This document shows, piece after piece, positions 1 to 12,933 of a DNA stretch of 64,000 nt. Origin of the DNA: Bidens hawaiensis. Taxonomy: Eukaryota; Streptophyta; Magnoliopsida; Asterales; Asteraceae. Under the pieces are notes generated by a model. It searched no databases. It saw nothing but the letters and a program-made list of their open reading frames with translations, and was not told the DNA's origin. The translations under genes were made by a program, and so were the position numbers. Location of the stretch: contig JAIQDT010003831.1 of assembly GCA_021521415.1 (NCBI GenBank), positions 207,282-271,281 on the forward strand. The letters are read 5' to 3'. Every line of letters starts with the position of its first letter. The first letter of the stretch is position 1.

Positions 1-1057
1 CGGATTATTCAATTACTCAAAACACGTCACAAAATTAACTTATTAAGAGTCTTTGGCAAGACACAACACAAAACCAATAAATATATGGATTATGTTGGTT
101 AAATAATTCAGCAGAAGCATACCAACTCTAACACAACTAATGAGAGTTTTTAGTCCCTTGCCTTTAAAGGTTAAGATTAAGCAATCTCACTTGATGATTG
201 GTGGAGAAGATTAATTCTTTTACATATCTTTGAATTTAAAATAGGTCATTTTTAAGTCTCTATCTTATAATGATTGGTGTATTTTCTCATTCAAGTTGTG
301 TTTTGTGTTAGCCTCTAGTATATTGTTAGTTGTGCCTTTTTAAGAAAAATTGTCGTTTGAAAAAAAATCAAAAAATTTAATCATTCATCCAGTTACACAA
401 CAATTTTAACATTATGTAGTAGTAAAAATAATTAAAACGACAAATCACCTAGTGGTATTAAGATGTCTAACAAAACATATTGTTTTCTTTCTGATTCGTC
501 GTTCAAGTGATATTTATCGACTAAAATGTAGATTTAAAAGCAGATTTAAAGAGCGTATGTTTTTTTAACATCTTAATATTGTACATTATAGGAATTGGAT
601 CATTGATATCATATTTCACATCGAAAACACATTACCATCCCGCCAGAGTAGTAATGACTTAAAGGTCGTATGATACACGTATTTTTTCTGATGTATGCGT
701 ACTTGCACGTAGGCAGCTGAATTGAAAGTGCCATTCCCCAAAAGACAGCTTGCATGGTAGGTAAGTATGAATTGTGGAAGGTGCATTAAAAGTTGTACTT
801 TCTATGTACTCTCCATTGGAAAGTGAAGTCAGTCAGATGCTTCGTACTGAAGCAATCACACCATCTTTTGTTGCTTTTTCACCTCACCTCATTTACTGTC
901 GAAATTAGGGTGGAACACCGCCCCTGGGCGAAATGGTGCGGGGGGGGGGGCTATTTGTTGCCTGAAAATGTTTGAAGAATATTAATATTTTATAAATATG
1001 TGTGTGGTATATATATACATATACATACATACATATATATATATATTATATTACTAT
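1..1057. other. gene-free AT-rich stretch
   Basis: I see no supportable gene here. The stretch is AT-rich intergenic DNA with a run of 11 G at 940-950 and a TA/CATA simple repeat at about 1006-1050. The short open frame at 793-975 has no recognisable motif and runs through the G tract. Confidence 0.6.
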
Positions 1058-1167
1058 TGTAGCCCCTACATCATTACACCCCAAAAACAAATTCTCACCC
1101 TTGCTAACTGGACGCCACACGGCACAAAACGCCCCAATTTGTAGCCCCTCCACTACACATAGCCTTA
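1058..1167 (-). mobile_element. Fragment of a dispersed element, inverted relative to 63643-63749
   Basis: The reverse complement of this 110-bp block matches 63643-63749 along most of its length. Both blocks begin with GTGTAGTGGAGGGGCTACAA and repeat the words AGGGGCTACAA near the other end, with a GGGGTGTAATG segment between. Two copies in opposite orientation more than 62 kb apart indicate a dispersed repeat. The family is unknown; a PIF/Harbinger-like element is a guess. Confidence 0.5.
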
Positions 1168-2369
1168 GATGATAGTATGATATAGTTGATTACAGTTTTT
1201 GTTTTTTATTTAGTGATATGGTGGTGTGTTCAAATTCTTACCGAGTATAAGGTTCGAAGGATTTTAAGGAGTAAAATTTTGTTGTTAAAAGAAAAAACGT
1301 TACGGTTTTCAGTGTCGTAATTTAGCGAAATTTTCTTTTTCTTAAAAGGTAAAGAAGGTGGATTTGGTCCAATTGGCAAAGCCATTGGTATTATTGTAGT
1401 GTTGGTCCCGTTGAGGTTAAGGGTTCGAACTCTGTCGAAAACAGGTTAGAGTAATTTAGCTGTCTAAAAGAAAAAATAAAATAAATAAAAGGTAATGGAT
1501 GTTGTTAAATGTAGGTTTTAACATTATGAAATGCTGGTGTTGTGATTTAGGTGTATTACTAGTGTTTGTTAGCCGATAAAAAATATATATTATGAATTAT
1601 ATAAAAGATGAGTGTCAACAACTAATTAACAGAAAACACATATACATTGTATAACGCCTGTTGCATGTCTTGTCACACTCATTGAAAGTTGCTCACGCCC
1701 CCGCTCACCAACAAAGGACACAATTTTCCTGTTAGTATCGGAATAGCGAGTACCCGACACTAGATCGATACTGTAATGAGTCAAAATGATACCGATTGAA
1801 ATCCAACAGCAGAGACAGTTACACTGGTTATGTTACGAAGGCTTTTATAATATAGACAAAACGAACTCGTTCTTCTATTAAAATTGTAATATATTTATTT
1901 TAATTTGTAGAAAAAGAACACACTAATGTATAGCCGCATAGGTATAACTTATTTTATATTACGCAACTTAAAAATGATACATGTATTAAATAAAAAATGT
2001 AAGTAATTTATTAAATGATATTTATAGAGGATATGAAACACACGGGCGACAGGTGTATATGTGGTCCATAACTGTCAGTGATTTTGGGTGTTTTGGAAGA
2101 CGAAATAAATTTTGGTAATGTGCAAACTGGTACTTCAGTTTGACTGATCGATTTTCTGATGTCACTTGTATATTATTATTATTTTTATAATATATACAAT
2201 ATTCATATACGTCAGTATATAAAGCTAAAAGATCTAAGAAAAGTGCAACTTCATTATATATCTGATCTCTCTTACTACATATTTAACATATATTTAACAT
2301 CCCTTTAACATAATATGTGTAGACATTTTAGCAGCTAGAAAAACAAGTAATTTCATGTCGTGTAATAAC
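1168..2369. other. gene-free stretch, no feature recognised
   Basis: AT-rich sequence with no coding frame that resembles a protein and no clear terminal repeats. Confidence 0.5.
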
Positions 2370-2796
2370 CAGTGTTGCAAAAATCGCGACTAATCAACGA
2401 TTAATCCTCGACTAATCGCTAGTTCTCACTTCACTGATTAATTTTGGGTTAGTCGGCCAATTAATCGATCAATGGTCAAATCCGGCCAAAATCAGCGGGT
2501 TTCGGTCAAATATGGCTAAAATCGGCGGTATCCGACAAAATTCTGACCAAAATCGTCAGCTTTGCGCAAGATTCCACTAAAAACTAGCGGTTTCAAGCGA
2601 GATTTCAGTTAAAATATGTTTTGTGTATGTATAAAACTAAAAATTACATATAAAAATGTGTACGCGTATATATAAAGCTGAAAATTATACATTAAAGTCT
2701 GATCCGATTAATCCTGATTAATCTCGATTAATCCCTATTAATCGCTAGTCCCCAACCTACCGTCTGACTAGCGACTAGCGATTTTCAAAAACAATG
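2370..2796 (+). mobile_element. hAT-type MITE, CAGTGTTG family, copy 1
   Basis: The 427-bp element starts CAGTGTTGCAAAAATCGC and ends with an imperfect inverse, GCGATTTTCAAAAACAATG. It is flanked by the 8-bp near-duplication GTAATAAC and GTAATATC (7 of 8). Short imperfect terminal inverted repeats, a CA start and an 8-bp target duplication are hAT hallmarks. The interior is rich in GATTAATC words and has no coding capacity, so it is non-autonomous. Two sister copies lie at 6256-6513 and 27325-28069. Confidence 0.8.
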
Positions 2797-4693
2797 GTAA
2801 TATCTATATAGTTTAACAAGTATGAGTAAAAAGTGGTGTCACCATCATACTAGACTACTAGTATGATTTCGATTTTAACACTCACTAAAGTAAATATGAT
2901 TTCGTTTTTCACACTCGCTAAAGTATATCGACCATTTGCTACACATCATTTGCTACCCATTTGCAACGCACCATATGCTACGCATGTGTGACGCGCCCTT
3001 ATGTTAACCAACTTACGGCTAATTCATCCCGACAACCATAACCAGTTTCTAACAGGTTCCCGATGTTTTGACTTAAATATCCAAACCAATTTCTAACGGA
3101 CGGTTACATTTCATTCTAAACAAATTTCAGTCAACCCGGTTTTTAAAATGGTTTCGGGTTTGAAACCGGTTTTGGTTCACATAGAAGTATAGAACCATAT
3201 GAGGGATTGAGATTGAGGAGCCTTATCGAGTTGTAGTTCACACATTTGGGGTGGCCCAAAAGCCCAATTACTCTTTACATGCTATTTGTTGGTAACATTA
3301 ATTTTTAAAACTAAAAATATTAATAAGAGGTTGTTAGTAGTAGTTGTTGAAGATTGATTCTGTCACTCAGTATTTCAGTGTAGTAGCTAGAGTAATTGTC
3401 GGCAAAACTAATGCTATCATTATTATGGTACTTTGTGATTAGTATAAGTTTATATCAATTTTAAAAATCAAAATAATAAGTTCTTCGACACCAGCTTAGC
3501 GATGAGTGTATCTATAAAAAATTTTCAGACAAAATCGCGAAAATTTATACTATGTAACGAAAAAACACACCCACCGCCTTTAAAGCTACACCCCTATCAA
3601 CGACCAACAACATAAAATATACATCGGAGTTCGGAATCATATCCTGATCTTATGTCATTTGTCTACGATTATGTACAACATGATTTACCTCTTATACACG
3701 CGGAACTCGGTCGGTACCGGTTTGATCCGTTAGCAGAGACGATGTGTGTAACTTATCGAGTTTAACCTTTCAAGAAAATACACAAATAAAACTTTGCATA
3801 TTAAAAATAAGTTTAAATAATAAAATAAGTAAATAAGTTTGTTTTCGGTATAGAAAAAGATGCATGCCAAAAGGCTTTATACTTAGCCATACAAGAGGAA
3901 TATTTCTGTCAATATAAATGTTTATAAAAAATCTTATGTATCACTTTCCGGTTGTTATTTATCATCTCTCAAGCCATTTAGATTGTTTGATTTCTGATAT
4001 GAGATTTCTCATGCGTTTAACCCGAATTCGTGGATATAGGTTTCACCAAACCCGGATAGTCCTTAAATGGGTTGTCACAACTTATTTATTTGAGATACTC
4101 TTTCATATTCAAACAATATTTTCGCGGATCATGGGTCTCACCAAACCCGGATAACCCTTAAATGAGTTATTAAATCTTATTTATTTGTGAAACACTTTTA
4201 TCATCAAACATTAATTTAATTTCTCTTCTTTAGATCTTCTCCATCACCGATTAATTTCTGATTACCACCCACCATCTTCAACCTCCCCTCTCATGCATCA
4301 ACAACCATCATCACCTACATTAACCGCCCTTTTTTTCATATGAGAAATATTTATATTCATGTTTGTTCTTTTAAAAAATCAAGATGTTCGTATTCATTTA
4401 TATCCGTTCGTTAAAAATCCAAAAAATCTACGCATCCCAATTGAAAGAGGCCAACTTTTAAAAATTATAATAAGCGTAACAAACTAATATATACGTATTA
4501 AATCAAAAACAAAACTACGTTAAAAATAACACAAATCATCACAAAATATAAAAAATAACCAAACAATTAAAAATAAAAGGCTCAATAAACTTCCATAACA
4601 TGGGGGACTCAAACTAGTACTAAATAAGTAGCTACGACAAGATAAATTATATCCATACATTTGAACTTATACTAAGTCAAGAATTATCATAAT
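2797..4693. other. gene-free stretch
   Basis: No gene is supported. There is a short internal echo at about 4020-4050 and 4124-4160, where a phrase of the type GGTTTCACCAAACCCGGATA recurs about 100 bp later. The open frame at 3918-4154 covers this echo and has no family resemblance. Confidence 0.5.
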
Positions 4694-5429
4694 CATTACT
4701 GAATAACTCAACCCAAAATACTAGTCTAATAGATAAGAGAACCTATTTGGCTTATAAACCCCATATCAGTTGCCCATACAACCGATGTGGGACAAGTATC
4801 ATATCTTGCAATGGTTTCAGTCCGTAATAATACACCCTCCTTAAGGGCCAACGTTCTCGTTGGTCGCGGCCACCAGGGCCGGCTCAACGTCCTCGGAGGC
4901 CTAAAACTAACTAAAATGTGGAGGCCGTTTTATTTTCTTTTCTTTATGCGTATAGCGCTAGAGAGTATACAAGAATTGTAGAATATTGATGATATGCCGT
5001 GATAATGAATATGAAGCAATCATCCTTAGCTTGTGACTCATCAGTGAGTTATTAATTCTAAAAGAGCTCTAGTTTCGAAATCTCATAATACGTAACTCTT
5101 ATTTAAGATGGAGGCCCTATAAATCTGGAGGCATAAAGTCATTGCCTCATTTAGCTTACCCACAAGACGGCCCTGACGGCCACGTTGGTCACGGCTGATT
5201 CACTCCGTGGGCCACCACTCCGAGTCCTTGTTGGTCACGGCTGGCTTCCTCCAGGTCACCACTCCGAGGTTGGCTCTGATACCAATGTTACAAGCCAAAC
5301 AGAATAACTCAACCCAAAAGACTAGTCTGATAGGTGAGGGAACCCATTTGGCTTATAAACCCCATATCAGTTGCCCATAAACCGATGTGAGACAAGTCCC
5401 ATACCTTTCAATGATTTTAGTCCATAACA
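4694..5429 (-). mobile_element. TRIM-like LTR retroelement fragment, minus strand, with a nested hAT
   Basis: Two direct repeats, about 4694-4829 and 5286-5429, share long identical stretches such as TTTGGCTTATAAACCCCATA. The second starts TGTTACAAGCC and ends CATAACA. Immediately before it, at 5272-5284, the plus strand reads GGCTCTGATACCA, the reverse complement of the initiator-methionine tRNA primer-binding site TGGTATCAGAGCC. Next to the other repeat is a polypurine tract on the minus strand (AAGGAGGGTGT). So the element points left, with the 5' LTR at right. Its LTRs are about 140 bp and the interior without the hAT is only about 150 bp, which fits a terminal-repeat retrotransposon in miniature. 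The 4694 LTR has lost part of its end and no clear target duplication is seen. Confidence 0.7.
4874..5175 (+). mobile_element. Non-autonomous hAT element nested in the TRIM
   Basis: The 302-bp unit starts CAGGGCCGGCT and ends AAGACGGCCCTG, whose reverse complement is CAGGGCCGTCTT. The flanks GCGGCCAC (4866-4873) and ACGGCCAC (5176-5183) form an 8-bp target duplication with one mismatch. It sits wholly inside the internal region of the retroelement, so it inserted later. It has no coding capacity. Confidence 0.8.
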
Positions 5430-6255
5430 AATAAGACTGAAAACTCTCAACATGAAATTGAATTTGTATTTGTCGAGAACCCGAGAGAGCCCTGTAACCA
5501 TCGTTCTCTTCTCTGTGTGCGATCGAGTGACCATCGGTCAATCTTTATAAAACCAATTTATTCTTGAGCCCAAGTAATTATTTACAGGCCCACTAGACTA
5601 TAGCCCAAGAATTAATCAAATAATAAACCCAATTGTTTAACTCAAAGCTCAAATAACAATAGAATTAAATCAAGCTTGTATTCTCGCGTCATCTAACTCA
5701 TTTAACCTCTAACGTTATTTACTCGACAAGTTAATCCAATAACACTAAATACCAACAAATATAAGATTTCAGAATCATTTTGGTTGAATTTGAAGATGAT
5801 TTCAGTTTTAACTTTATTGTTGTTAAAAAAAAGTTGCAGAGGACTAAAAGTTTTGTTTGGAAAGAGTAATGTCACTAATGTCCGTACATGATGAACCAAT
5901 TATTAACTGCTACACAATGCTAGTTCTGTTCCATCCATGGTACTTCTAATAAACAAGCAACATGATTTCCGATCCAACCAAATGCTTTAATTTTCTCCAT
6001 CGCACATACTATTTATACGGTAATTATTAACAAATAAAAAGATTAAAAGGTGTGAAGTTAGTTAAGGCTGTGCGTTATGCTTCACTCTTCACTACTCTAA
6101 ATCATTCGTCATCTTAGCTTTCCGTTGACCATCCATCCTATGTTATACTCCATTCTTCACCATTTCATTTATTTATGTTATTTAAATACAAAATGTAATG
6201 AAAAAGAAAAGCAAAAAGAACTCACTAGTGGTGCCATATTAACCGTACCCCATAG
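5430..6255. other. gene-free stretch
   Basis: No gene is recognised. The open frames at 5353-5541 and 5702-5899 on the minus strand have no family resemblance. Some of the left part may be outlying retroelement sequence. Confidence 0.4.
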
Positions 6256-6513
6256 CAGTGTTGTAGAACTGGGTAGGTGCAAGCTGGGCGTTGTGGTAGG
6301 AACTAGCGATTAATCAAGATTAATAGGAATTAATCGGATTGGAATTTTTATGTAAATATTTAAATATACATGAATATTCCAAATTGTATATATAAATTTT
6401 CAATTTTTACAGATTTTGAAGAAGTGGGGATTAATCGGCGAAAAGATAATGGGGTACTGACTTGTAATTAATTGAAGATTAATCGACGTCTAGTCGAGAT
6501 TTTTACATCCATG
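6256..6513 (+). mobile_element. hAT-type MITE, CAGTGTTG family, copy 2
   Basis: The 258-bp element begins CAGTGTTGTAGAAC and ends GATTTTTACATCCATG. The flanking octamers at 6248-6255 and 6514-6521 are both CCCCATAG, a perfect 8-bp target duplication. The interior shares the GATTAATC-rich style of the copies at 2370 and 27325 but is shorter, apparently by internal deletion. No protein is encoded. Confidence 0.85.
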
Positions 6514-6902
6514 CCCCATAGTCTAACTGGTACCCAAAGGGTGAGTAGTGAGTATGTTCCCTCTAAACATCCCTAATTAATAAGCTTATGCTTGATTAGT
6601 TGGGTATTAAAAAATAATTACGCCTTTAATTGTGTCTTGTTATTCTATGCATACGTTAAAAAAATATTGATTTGTATTATAAAGAAGCATCACAGTCTTA
6701 ACCTTTTAATTGGTCTAAACATCTATTCGTATTTACAGTATGAATGCCAAGAAAAGGGAGAGGGGGGGGGGTCCAAAGGATGATACTAACGGTATGTTGG
6801 TGTATGTAGAAATCTAGAAACGAGGCAATCTTTGGTGGGAAACCAGTATCAGTTAATCGAATTATCGAGGGCATTACAAGACTTAGTTTCCTTTAGATGA
6901 AA

Positions 6903-7020
6903 AATAGATCGAAAAACCAAGTAATAGAGTGGGATACTTGGTGTAATTTTATTTTATAAACAATAGATCGAAAAACCAAGTAGTAGAGTGGGATACTTGG
7001 TGTAATTTTATTTTATAAAC
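6903..7020 (+). repeat. Two-copy tandem repeat, about 60-bp unit
   Basis: The two 60-bp blocks are nearly identical and abut directly. Each carries AATAGATCGAAAAACCAAGT followed by AGAGTGGGATACTTGGTG and an ATTTTATTTTATAAAC tail, differing by about one base. This is a recent local duplication of unknown role. Confidence 0.9.
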
Positions 7021-7022
7021 AT

Positions 7023-8899
7023 TCTAGTTTGTTGTTTGGTGATTGGAATCTAGTCTAGCATCTTGCTAGGCTAGTGTGTCGTTTATTGGAATAAAATGTT
7101 GGCCGTTCAAAAAAATCTATTTGTATTTACGCTTTTAACATGTTACACATACGGGCCTTAATGTATTTTTATTTTTATTTTTTTCATTTTTGTCATGTTT
7201 TTTATTGTCGACACATTAAATACAAGGGCCTAACTTGTTGACAGTTGAGACTGTGAGTCCAATAAAACATTATGGTCCTTAACAAAAAGGTTAAAATAAC
7301 ATCAATTTGTGTATCATGCAATGAAATAGCTTCAAAAGTGAAGTGGGTACATGACACACCCACACACTCATTCTCATAATATAATTCCAAATTTGAAAAA
7401 AAAAATATGGAGAATTGTGACTAGTATTATATATGATGATTATGCAACTACTAGTACTCTTCAATGGTGCCTTATTTGGTGATGATGCTTGTGGGAATTT
7501 ATGATATTAGCCTAAATTGCAATCAATTGCCCTGCACCCACGACCATGTTTGATTGTTTGGTATCATTATTGAGACAAACTTATCAATATATTTTTTGTT
7601 TAAACAAAAATAATTCTCTGATTTTTATAAGCAGGTTAATAATAAATATCTTGATGTTACACTGTGTAATAATGGTGTGTTGGTATATCAGGTATGTAAC
7701 GGTTTCCTTGATGAAACGCCGATACACATGCCATGCCATGGCAAATCAATATTGATACAAACCAACCTTATACTATATAGTTTGTGATAAGTTGCTCCCT
7801 AAGGTAAAATGATACAAAAAATACTTTATAAAAAATAATGTGATCCAAACTAGGTTCTCCAAATGATGATTGCTTGGGGGTGGGGGTGAGTTTGTCCACT
7901 CAACTCTTAAATGAAAGTTTGGACTTTGTTGAACATGATGGGCCATTAAAAGAGGGTAGGCTTCTCAAGGTAACATTTGAATCTTAAGTTATATGTTCAA
8001 ATTAAGTATGATGAGAGGGGAATGGATTAATGGATTGGGAGTTTGACAATTTATATAATAACAAATATGGGAGAATTGTGCAGTCAACTGTTGTACCCTG
8101 GGTTAAAATGTTTGTATCATGGTTTCCTCAATTTTTCGTTTGTCAAGTGTCTTTGTCTATCTACACGTATCCTCGCCTCGGGTTTAATGTCCATCCCTTT
8201 CATCGTTCATATTACAGTCACCATCATCTCTATCTTCAACCGGTTTCACCACCATCGTTCTCTCTCATCTATTGGTTCTACTTTCCTTTCTAGCGGTTCC
8301 ACCATCTCATCGGCGGTGATTTAGACTCTGTCGCCTCCCATCATGGTCACCATCGAGTTTTGCACCACCTGATTTAGGGTTTCGTGGTGGTGCATCCTTG
8401 ATACGGTGGCCTTTGGCGTGGACACAGTTGAAAGAGGGAGGATATGGATTCGCATGGTCATCTGTTGACGGCGGTGGTTCAGTGACCGGTTGTGTGTCGG
8501 TGTTTCCAATGTTTTGTTGTGCTTTAACGCAAGAGAGTGGGGAGGTGGTTGACCAACACTGTTGTCGGGTTTTGTTTCCAAACCCTAGGTAGCGGTGGTG
8601 GTTTATCATTCTCCTTTTCTTTCCCTGTTTGTTAGACTTATGCTTTAAATGTTTGGCTCTTTCGTGTCTATGGATTTACACCAGTCAGCTTTTTTAGTTT
8701 ATTAGCCATCGTGGGGAGATGTTGCCTTTCGAGGCCCTAGGTACCGCTGGTGGTCAAGTGACTATTACCGTTTCTTTTAATGGTGATTTTGTAGCTGGTT
8801 GGAAGATACTTGACAGACTGTTGCCGGCTTTTGTTACGGAAACCTAACCAGTGGTTGTTCGGTGGCCTCTGTTGGTTGTTTAGCCATGGGCTACTAATG
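7023..8899. other. gene-free stretch
   Basis: No gene is supported. The interval 8150-8620 is less AT-rich and open in several frames on both strands, but none of the translations has a motif, a start context or splice signals I can defend. Confidence 0.4.
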
Positions 8900-9645
8900 T
8901 GTCACACCCCCATCTAAGGCCTAGGAGTATGACTAACAGTTGGTACCACAATTGTAAATAAATCAGAGTTACAGTTTAATATGGAAGACTTATAAAACTT
9001 GTTAGATATAAGAATAGTGCTACTCGATCCTTGACCCCCACAAATCTTTATAAATAAATACTCTCTCTCTATACTCTACATAAGAGAGTAACAATTTTGC
9101 TTGTGTGTAAAATTCACGTTAATTCTCACAAATTATTTAATTAGAAGTTCCGTTATAAAAAAATATAGTCATTCTACTACTTATTTGTCGATCTTTAAAT
9201 ATTGTATCTTTTTTCTTACTATTTTCATTTAAACGGTTAACAAACTGAGAATTGCATATGTAGTTTGTACAGGATGACCCAATGGCAAAACCAGCTGTAT
9301 GGAGCCCTTAAGCGCCTCTAAGTTATCTCCAGTACCGAGGACATCCCACCCACCCGAAGACCCATTGTAGTAAACCCGTACGCCAACAAGATTGAGTCGG
9401 AGATCAAAAAGATCCATGTACTCCTTCGTTGAGTCACTCATACCCTCCCTAAAGTGTTGTGTATGGGTATTGAACTTGGGTCTTCATTAAGAAACTCAAG
9501 TTTCCTACCACTAAACCACAATAGATATGACTCCTTACAAATAATAACGTACAATTTAGTTTAATTTAAAGAATTAACTATATTAACTATAATTATCTAT
9601 AACTATTTGTCAACCTAACTGAAGTTTGTTGACAAGGTTACATTA
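8900..9645. mobile_element. Possible LTR start fragment (TGTCACACCCCC)
   Basis: The stretch opens with TGTCACACCCCC, the same kind of terminus as the LTR-like unit that follows at 9646, but the two diverge after that. It may be the truncated edge of a related LTR. No matching end or target duplication was found. Confidence 0.3.
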
Positions 9646-10373
9646 TGTCACACCCTCCAATTTCAACTAACAGGGTTTTACCACGATGCACGTGACATAC
9701 TAGGATCTTGCTCATTCGTTATACCAAACAACCATTTAAAATATTTAAAACATCATTTAAGTTTCATCCAAACAATTGAGAAACCAAAAACAAACCAAAC
9801 ATTTTAAAAGTTTTGCGTAAGCGTTAACGTAAATGGTTTAAAAAAATAATAAACCATGTGCTCAAACATGTATAATCCATCAAATGTAAATCAAGTAAAA
9901 TGAGAGTTCTTATGTCAATTGATACTCCAAACATATGTAATGCAACTTGCTCCTTAGCTCATCTAGTAACCATGGCAAGTATAAATACTCGAGGGGCGAC
10001 ACGAGGTTGTGAGTTCATAAGTTATAGAAAAAAAGTAGTATACATAGTATATGTAGATTTAGCACATTTCATATATACCAGGGTATCTAACCTATTTACA
10101 AGCTACTAGACGTTTGAAAAGAAGCTAACTATATGTAGACTTTCTTATCGGGTCTATCACAAACACTGGTGCATGTATGTTAGGACAATTTACACCCGCC
10201 CGACCTCCTGTTGAGTTTTAGCTAGTAGGGTTTGTCAAACTGAGTAGTACTACTTAAATTTACCCGCGATCTCATCCTAGTGGTTCAAGGTATGTAAGGA
10301 CTTTATGTGATATTGAGGGCATTTAGTATAAACTTGCGATATATAAGAAATTACATAAATCCAAAACGAATCA

Positions 10374-10556
10374 TTGTGTTTTCCTCTAGAAAACCAGTAT
10401 ATAAACATGTCCGTGTGTTCTCCCCAAAAACAAATGTAGGCAAATGTTTTGTGTTTTCTTCCCGAAAACAAGTAGGAAAATATTTTGTGTTTTCTCTCTA
10501 GAAAAAAAGTATATGACAATGTTTTGTGTTTTCTCTCTAGAAAACAAATAGCAAAA
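10374..10556 (+). repeat. Degenerate tandem repeat, about 45-bp unit, 4-5 copies
   Basis: Phrases of the type TTTGTGTTTTCTCTCTAGAAAACA recur four to five times with degenerate spacers. This explains the repetitive protein-like translations here on both strands. It lies inside the LTR-like unit and is not coding. Confidence 0.75.
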
Positions 10557-11321
10557 ATCATGAACTCACCAGGTGACGCCTGAACTAGATTTTCCTCAAA
10601 ATCGAAAGAATGCACTTGACTCGCTAACCGCTACCTAGTACATGTTTTTTAAGTGATGAGAGTGCGTTCATCAACAAATGACTCTAAGACTTACGTATAG
10701 ACTTACACACAAACTTGACCTGACGAATCGTTGGCGATTGAAATTAATGTCAATAGTTTTAGCCTGTTCTAACATGCATCCTATGTCACATCATGATCAA
10801 ACCATCAAGCAATTGTCATATAATTCAAATTCTGATCAAGCAGTTTACATGGCATATTCTGTGTAACATCTATGGATTTTCTTGTTAATAAACGCTAGTT
10901 TTGTTTTCTCATTTAATAAAGTTCTCGTATTCATTTCATCGTCTATATTTATTATTGTTGAATTATATGTTATTTATTTAATAACATTAACTTTGTATGC
11001 GTAAGTATATGATCTTATGTTTATTTCATCATAATCATGCTTGATCGTTAATATGACACGTTGAACCGGAATGCTAGATTAATATTTTATAACATGTAAC
11101 AAAATATTTTGTTATTATTAATTTTATCCTAAGTATTTAAATTGATCATGTGGTTAAAAGATGGAAAATTCTAGAACCTTCTAACTTAACCTTGTTTCTT
11201 AAGTTATTTTATCTTTTCATTTTATTTCAAATAATAATAATATAATACTAATAAAAAAATGTTTGAAAAATAATATATATGTGTGTGCCGTGAGATTTTC
11301 AAATCTCATCATCATTTTTTT

Positions 11322-11335
11322 AATTATTATTATTA

Positions 11336-11382
<47 letters not shown>

Positions 11383-11386
11383 CATT
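11322..11386. repeat. ATT microsatellite
   Basis: A run of TTA/TAT triplets with one interruption near 11332, in the LTR-like unit about 70 bp upstream of its putative TATA box. Confidence 0.9.
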
Positions 11387-11456
11387 AAGCTTTATCTATT
11401 AATATTTAAACCAATTTTATCTCTATCTCAATTGTATTCAAACCTCCTTATCTCCA

Positions 11457-11469
11457 CTATAAATAGAGG
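11457..11469 (+). promoter_or_regulatory. Putative TATA box of the LTR-like unit
   Basis: CTATAAATAGAGG matches the plant TATA consensus and is followed by a CT-rich leader. Its central place in the 9646-12933 unit fits the U3/R boundary of an LTR. Confidence 0.5.
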
Positions 11470-12933
11470 CTCTCATTCTTATTATTTTTCACGTCAAATC
11501 TCATTCTCTCTTTTCTCTCTAAGCATAAACAAGTCAGTCTTTATGATAATTTTGTTTTTCATTGATGTTTTTATACATTTTTGCTTTCTATTATGAATTT
11601 CTTCTTGTTTGTTCTTATGTTCTTGAGTTTCCTTTGAATCTTCATAGTTGTTCATATACTCTCACCATGATCATCATAAATTATTAACAAAACCCTTACT
11701 TTTTTGCTTTAAAGATTATGATGATCATGTTATTCCAAGAAATCACAATTATTTTCTCAAGATTTTGGATCAAAAGTATAATTTTACCATGAACAACTAT
11801 AAATATTTTTATGATCTTCAAAAACTCATAAAATTATCATAAATATCATAAATTATAATATTTACACTTTAAACCCTATACTTTCCTAAATGATAATAAA
11901 TACATAAAACTATATGATATTACACTTTTAACCTCGTACTTTCTTATTTATCAAAACCATTCTAAAATATTTTGAGCTAGTATACAAATAGAGTATAAAC
12001 CGAGTATGTATGTATCTGATAAGCAAACGGTTCTGCCTAAGGCAAGAGTGGCGTAAATAATCCCATTGGACCCGTAACTCTTACCTGGGAATCAACTTGC
12101 TGGAGGTCATGCTCTTGGTTTAGAACATTCTAGTATGCGACACTCTAACTAACTTAAAAATCGAAACTTAATCTAGGGCATCCCGTGACCGGTTCAACTA
12201 ACTCTTGCTCGTGTTCGTGTTCATCCATCAAGCGAGGTGAGTTCATAGCCCCTTTTACATGCTTTTAAACGTTTTATACTTTGAGGGTGGAAACATGCAA
12301 CTTATTTATTCTATATTTTATGAATGTTATTTGATTCAAGCTTTATACATAATATTCATTGTGTGTGATCATTACAAGCATATACTTAATCGCATGTACA
12401 ACCATTAACTTGTTAAGCCTGTGGTAGTATGATGATAGATCTACTGGCCCGACCCGCCCACGTAGGCCTCGGCTAGAGGCCTGTGTGTTCAGAATCAGAC
12501 GATCGTTAAACGTTAAACATAATAGTCTAATCGTGGATTAGACGACTCGCTAATCGTGTCAGAGGTTTGGTTGTAATCACTAAAGTATATAAAGTAATTT
12601 AACACATATGAAATGTTTTCAACATAAAACATATTTTTCTATTATTGTAAATTTAAAACCTATGTTCTCACCAACTATTTTAGTTGACACTCTCGCATGT
12701 TTTTCAGGTGAAGGAAATTAAGTTATGAAGATTCATTAAGTATCACTTAGGGGATGTGTCAGACCTAGAAGTCTAAATAAATAAAGTGTTATGTCTTGTT
12801 TTCTATTTTGGATTATGTTTGGTTTGAACAACGTGTTGGTTTATTTTAATAAGAGTTTTACATTTAATACCATGTGCATGATTTCAATCTACGCACGCCC
12901 CGGCGTTTCCGCCTTCGGCTGGGGGGTGTGACA

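Larger units (their letters stand above)
9646..12933 (+). mobile_element. Long LTR-like unit (probable solo LTR), 3.3 kb
   Basis: The unit begins TGTCACACC and ends GGGTGTGACA, complementary termini of the TG...CA kind. Near its middle is a clean core promoter, CTATAAATAGAGG at 11457-11469, followed by a pyrimidine-rich leader. Long LTRs with these termini are, as I recall, common in Asteraceae. No second copy, primer-binding site or polyprotein adjoins it, so a solo LTR is the simplest reading. The flanking pentamers (CATTA and TTCTA) do not match, so the boundaries or the solo status are not proven. Confidence 0.5.

Noticed and set aside
8030..8609. Overlapping open frames on both strands, up to 100 codons
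   Set aside because: Compositionally relaxed DNA is open in several frames at once; no translation has a motif, splice signals or family look, and the strands contradict each other.
9229..9441. Minus-strand 70-codon frame with protein-like composition
   Set aside because: I cannot match it to a family and it sits next to LTR-like termini; a transposon relic is possible but not supportable.
10277..10615. 112-codon minus-strand frame with repeated FLERKHK text
   Set aside because: The repetition comes from the degenerate 45-bp tandem repeat at 10374-10556, not from a protein.
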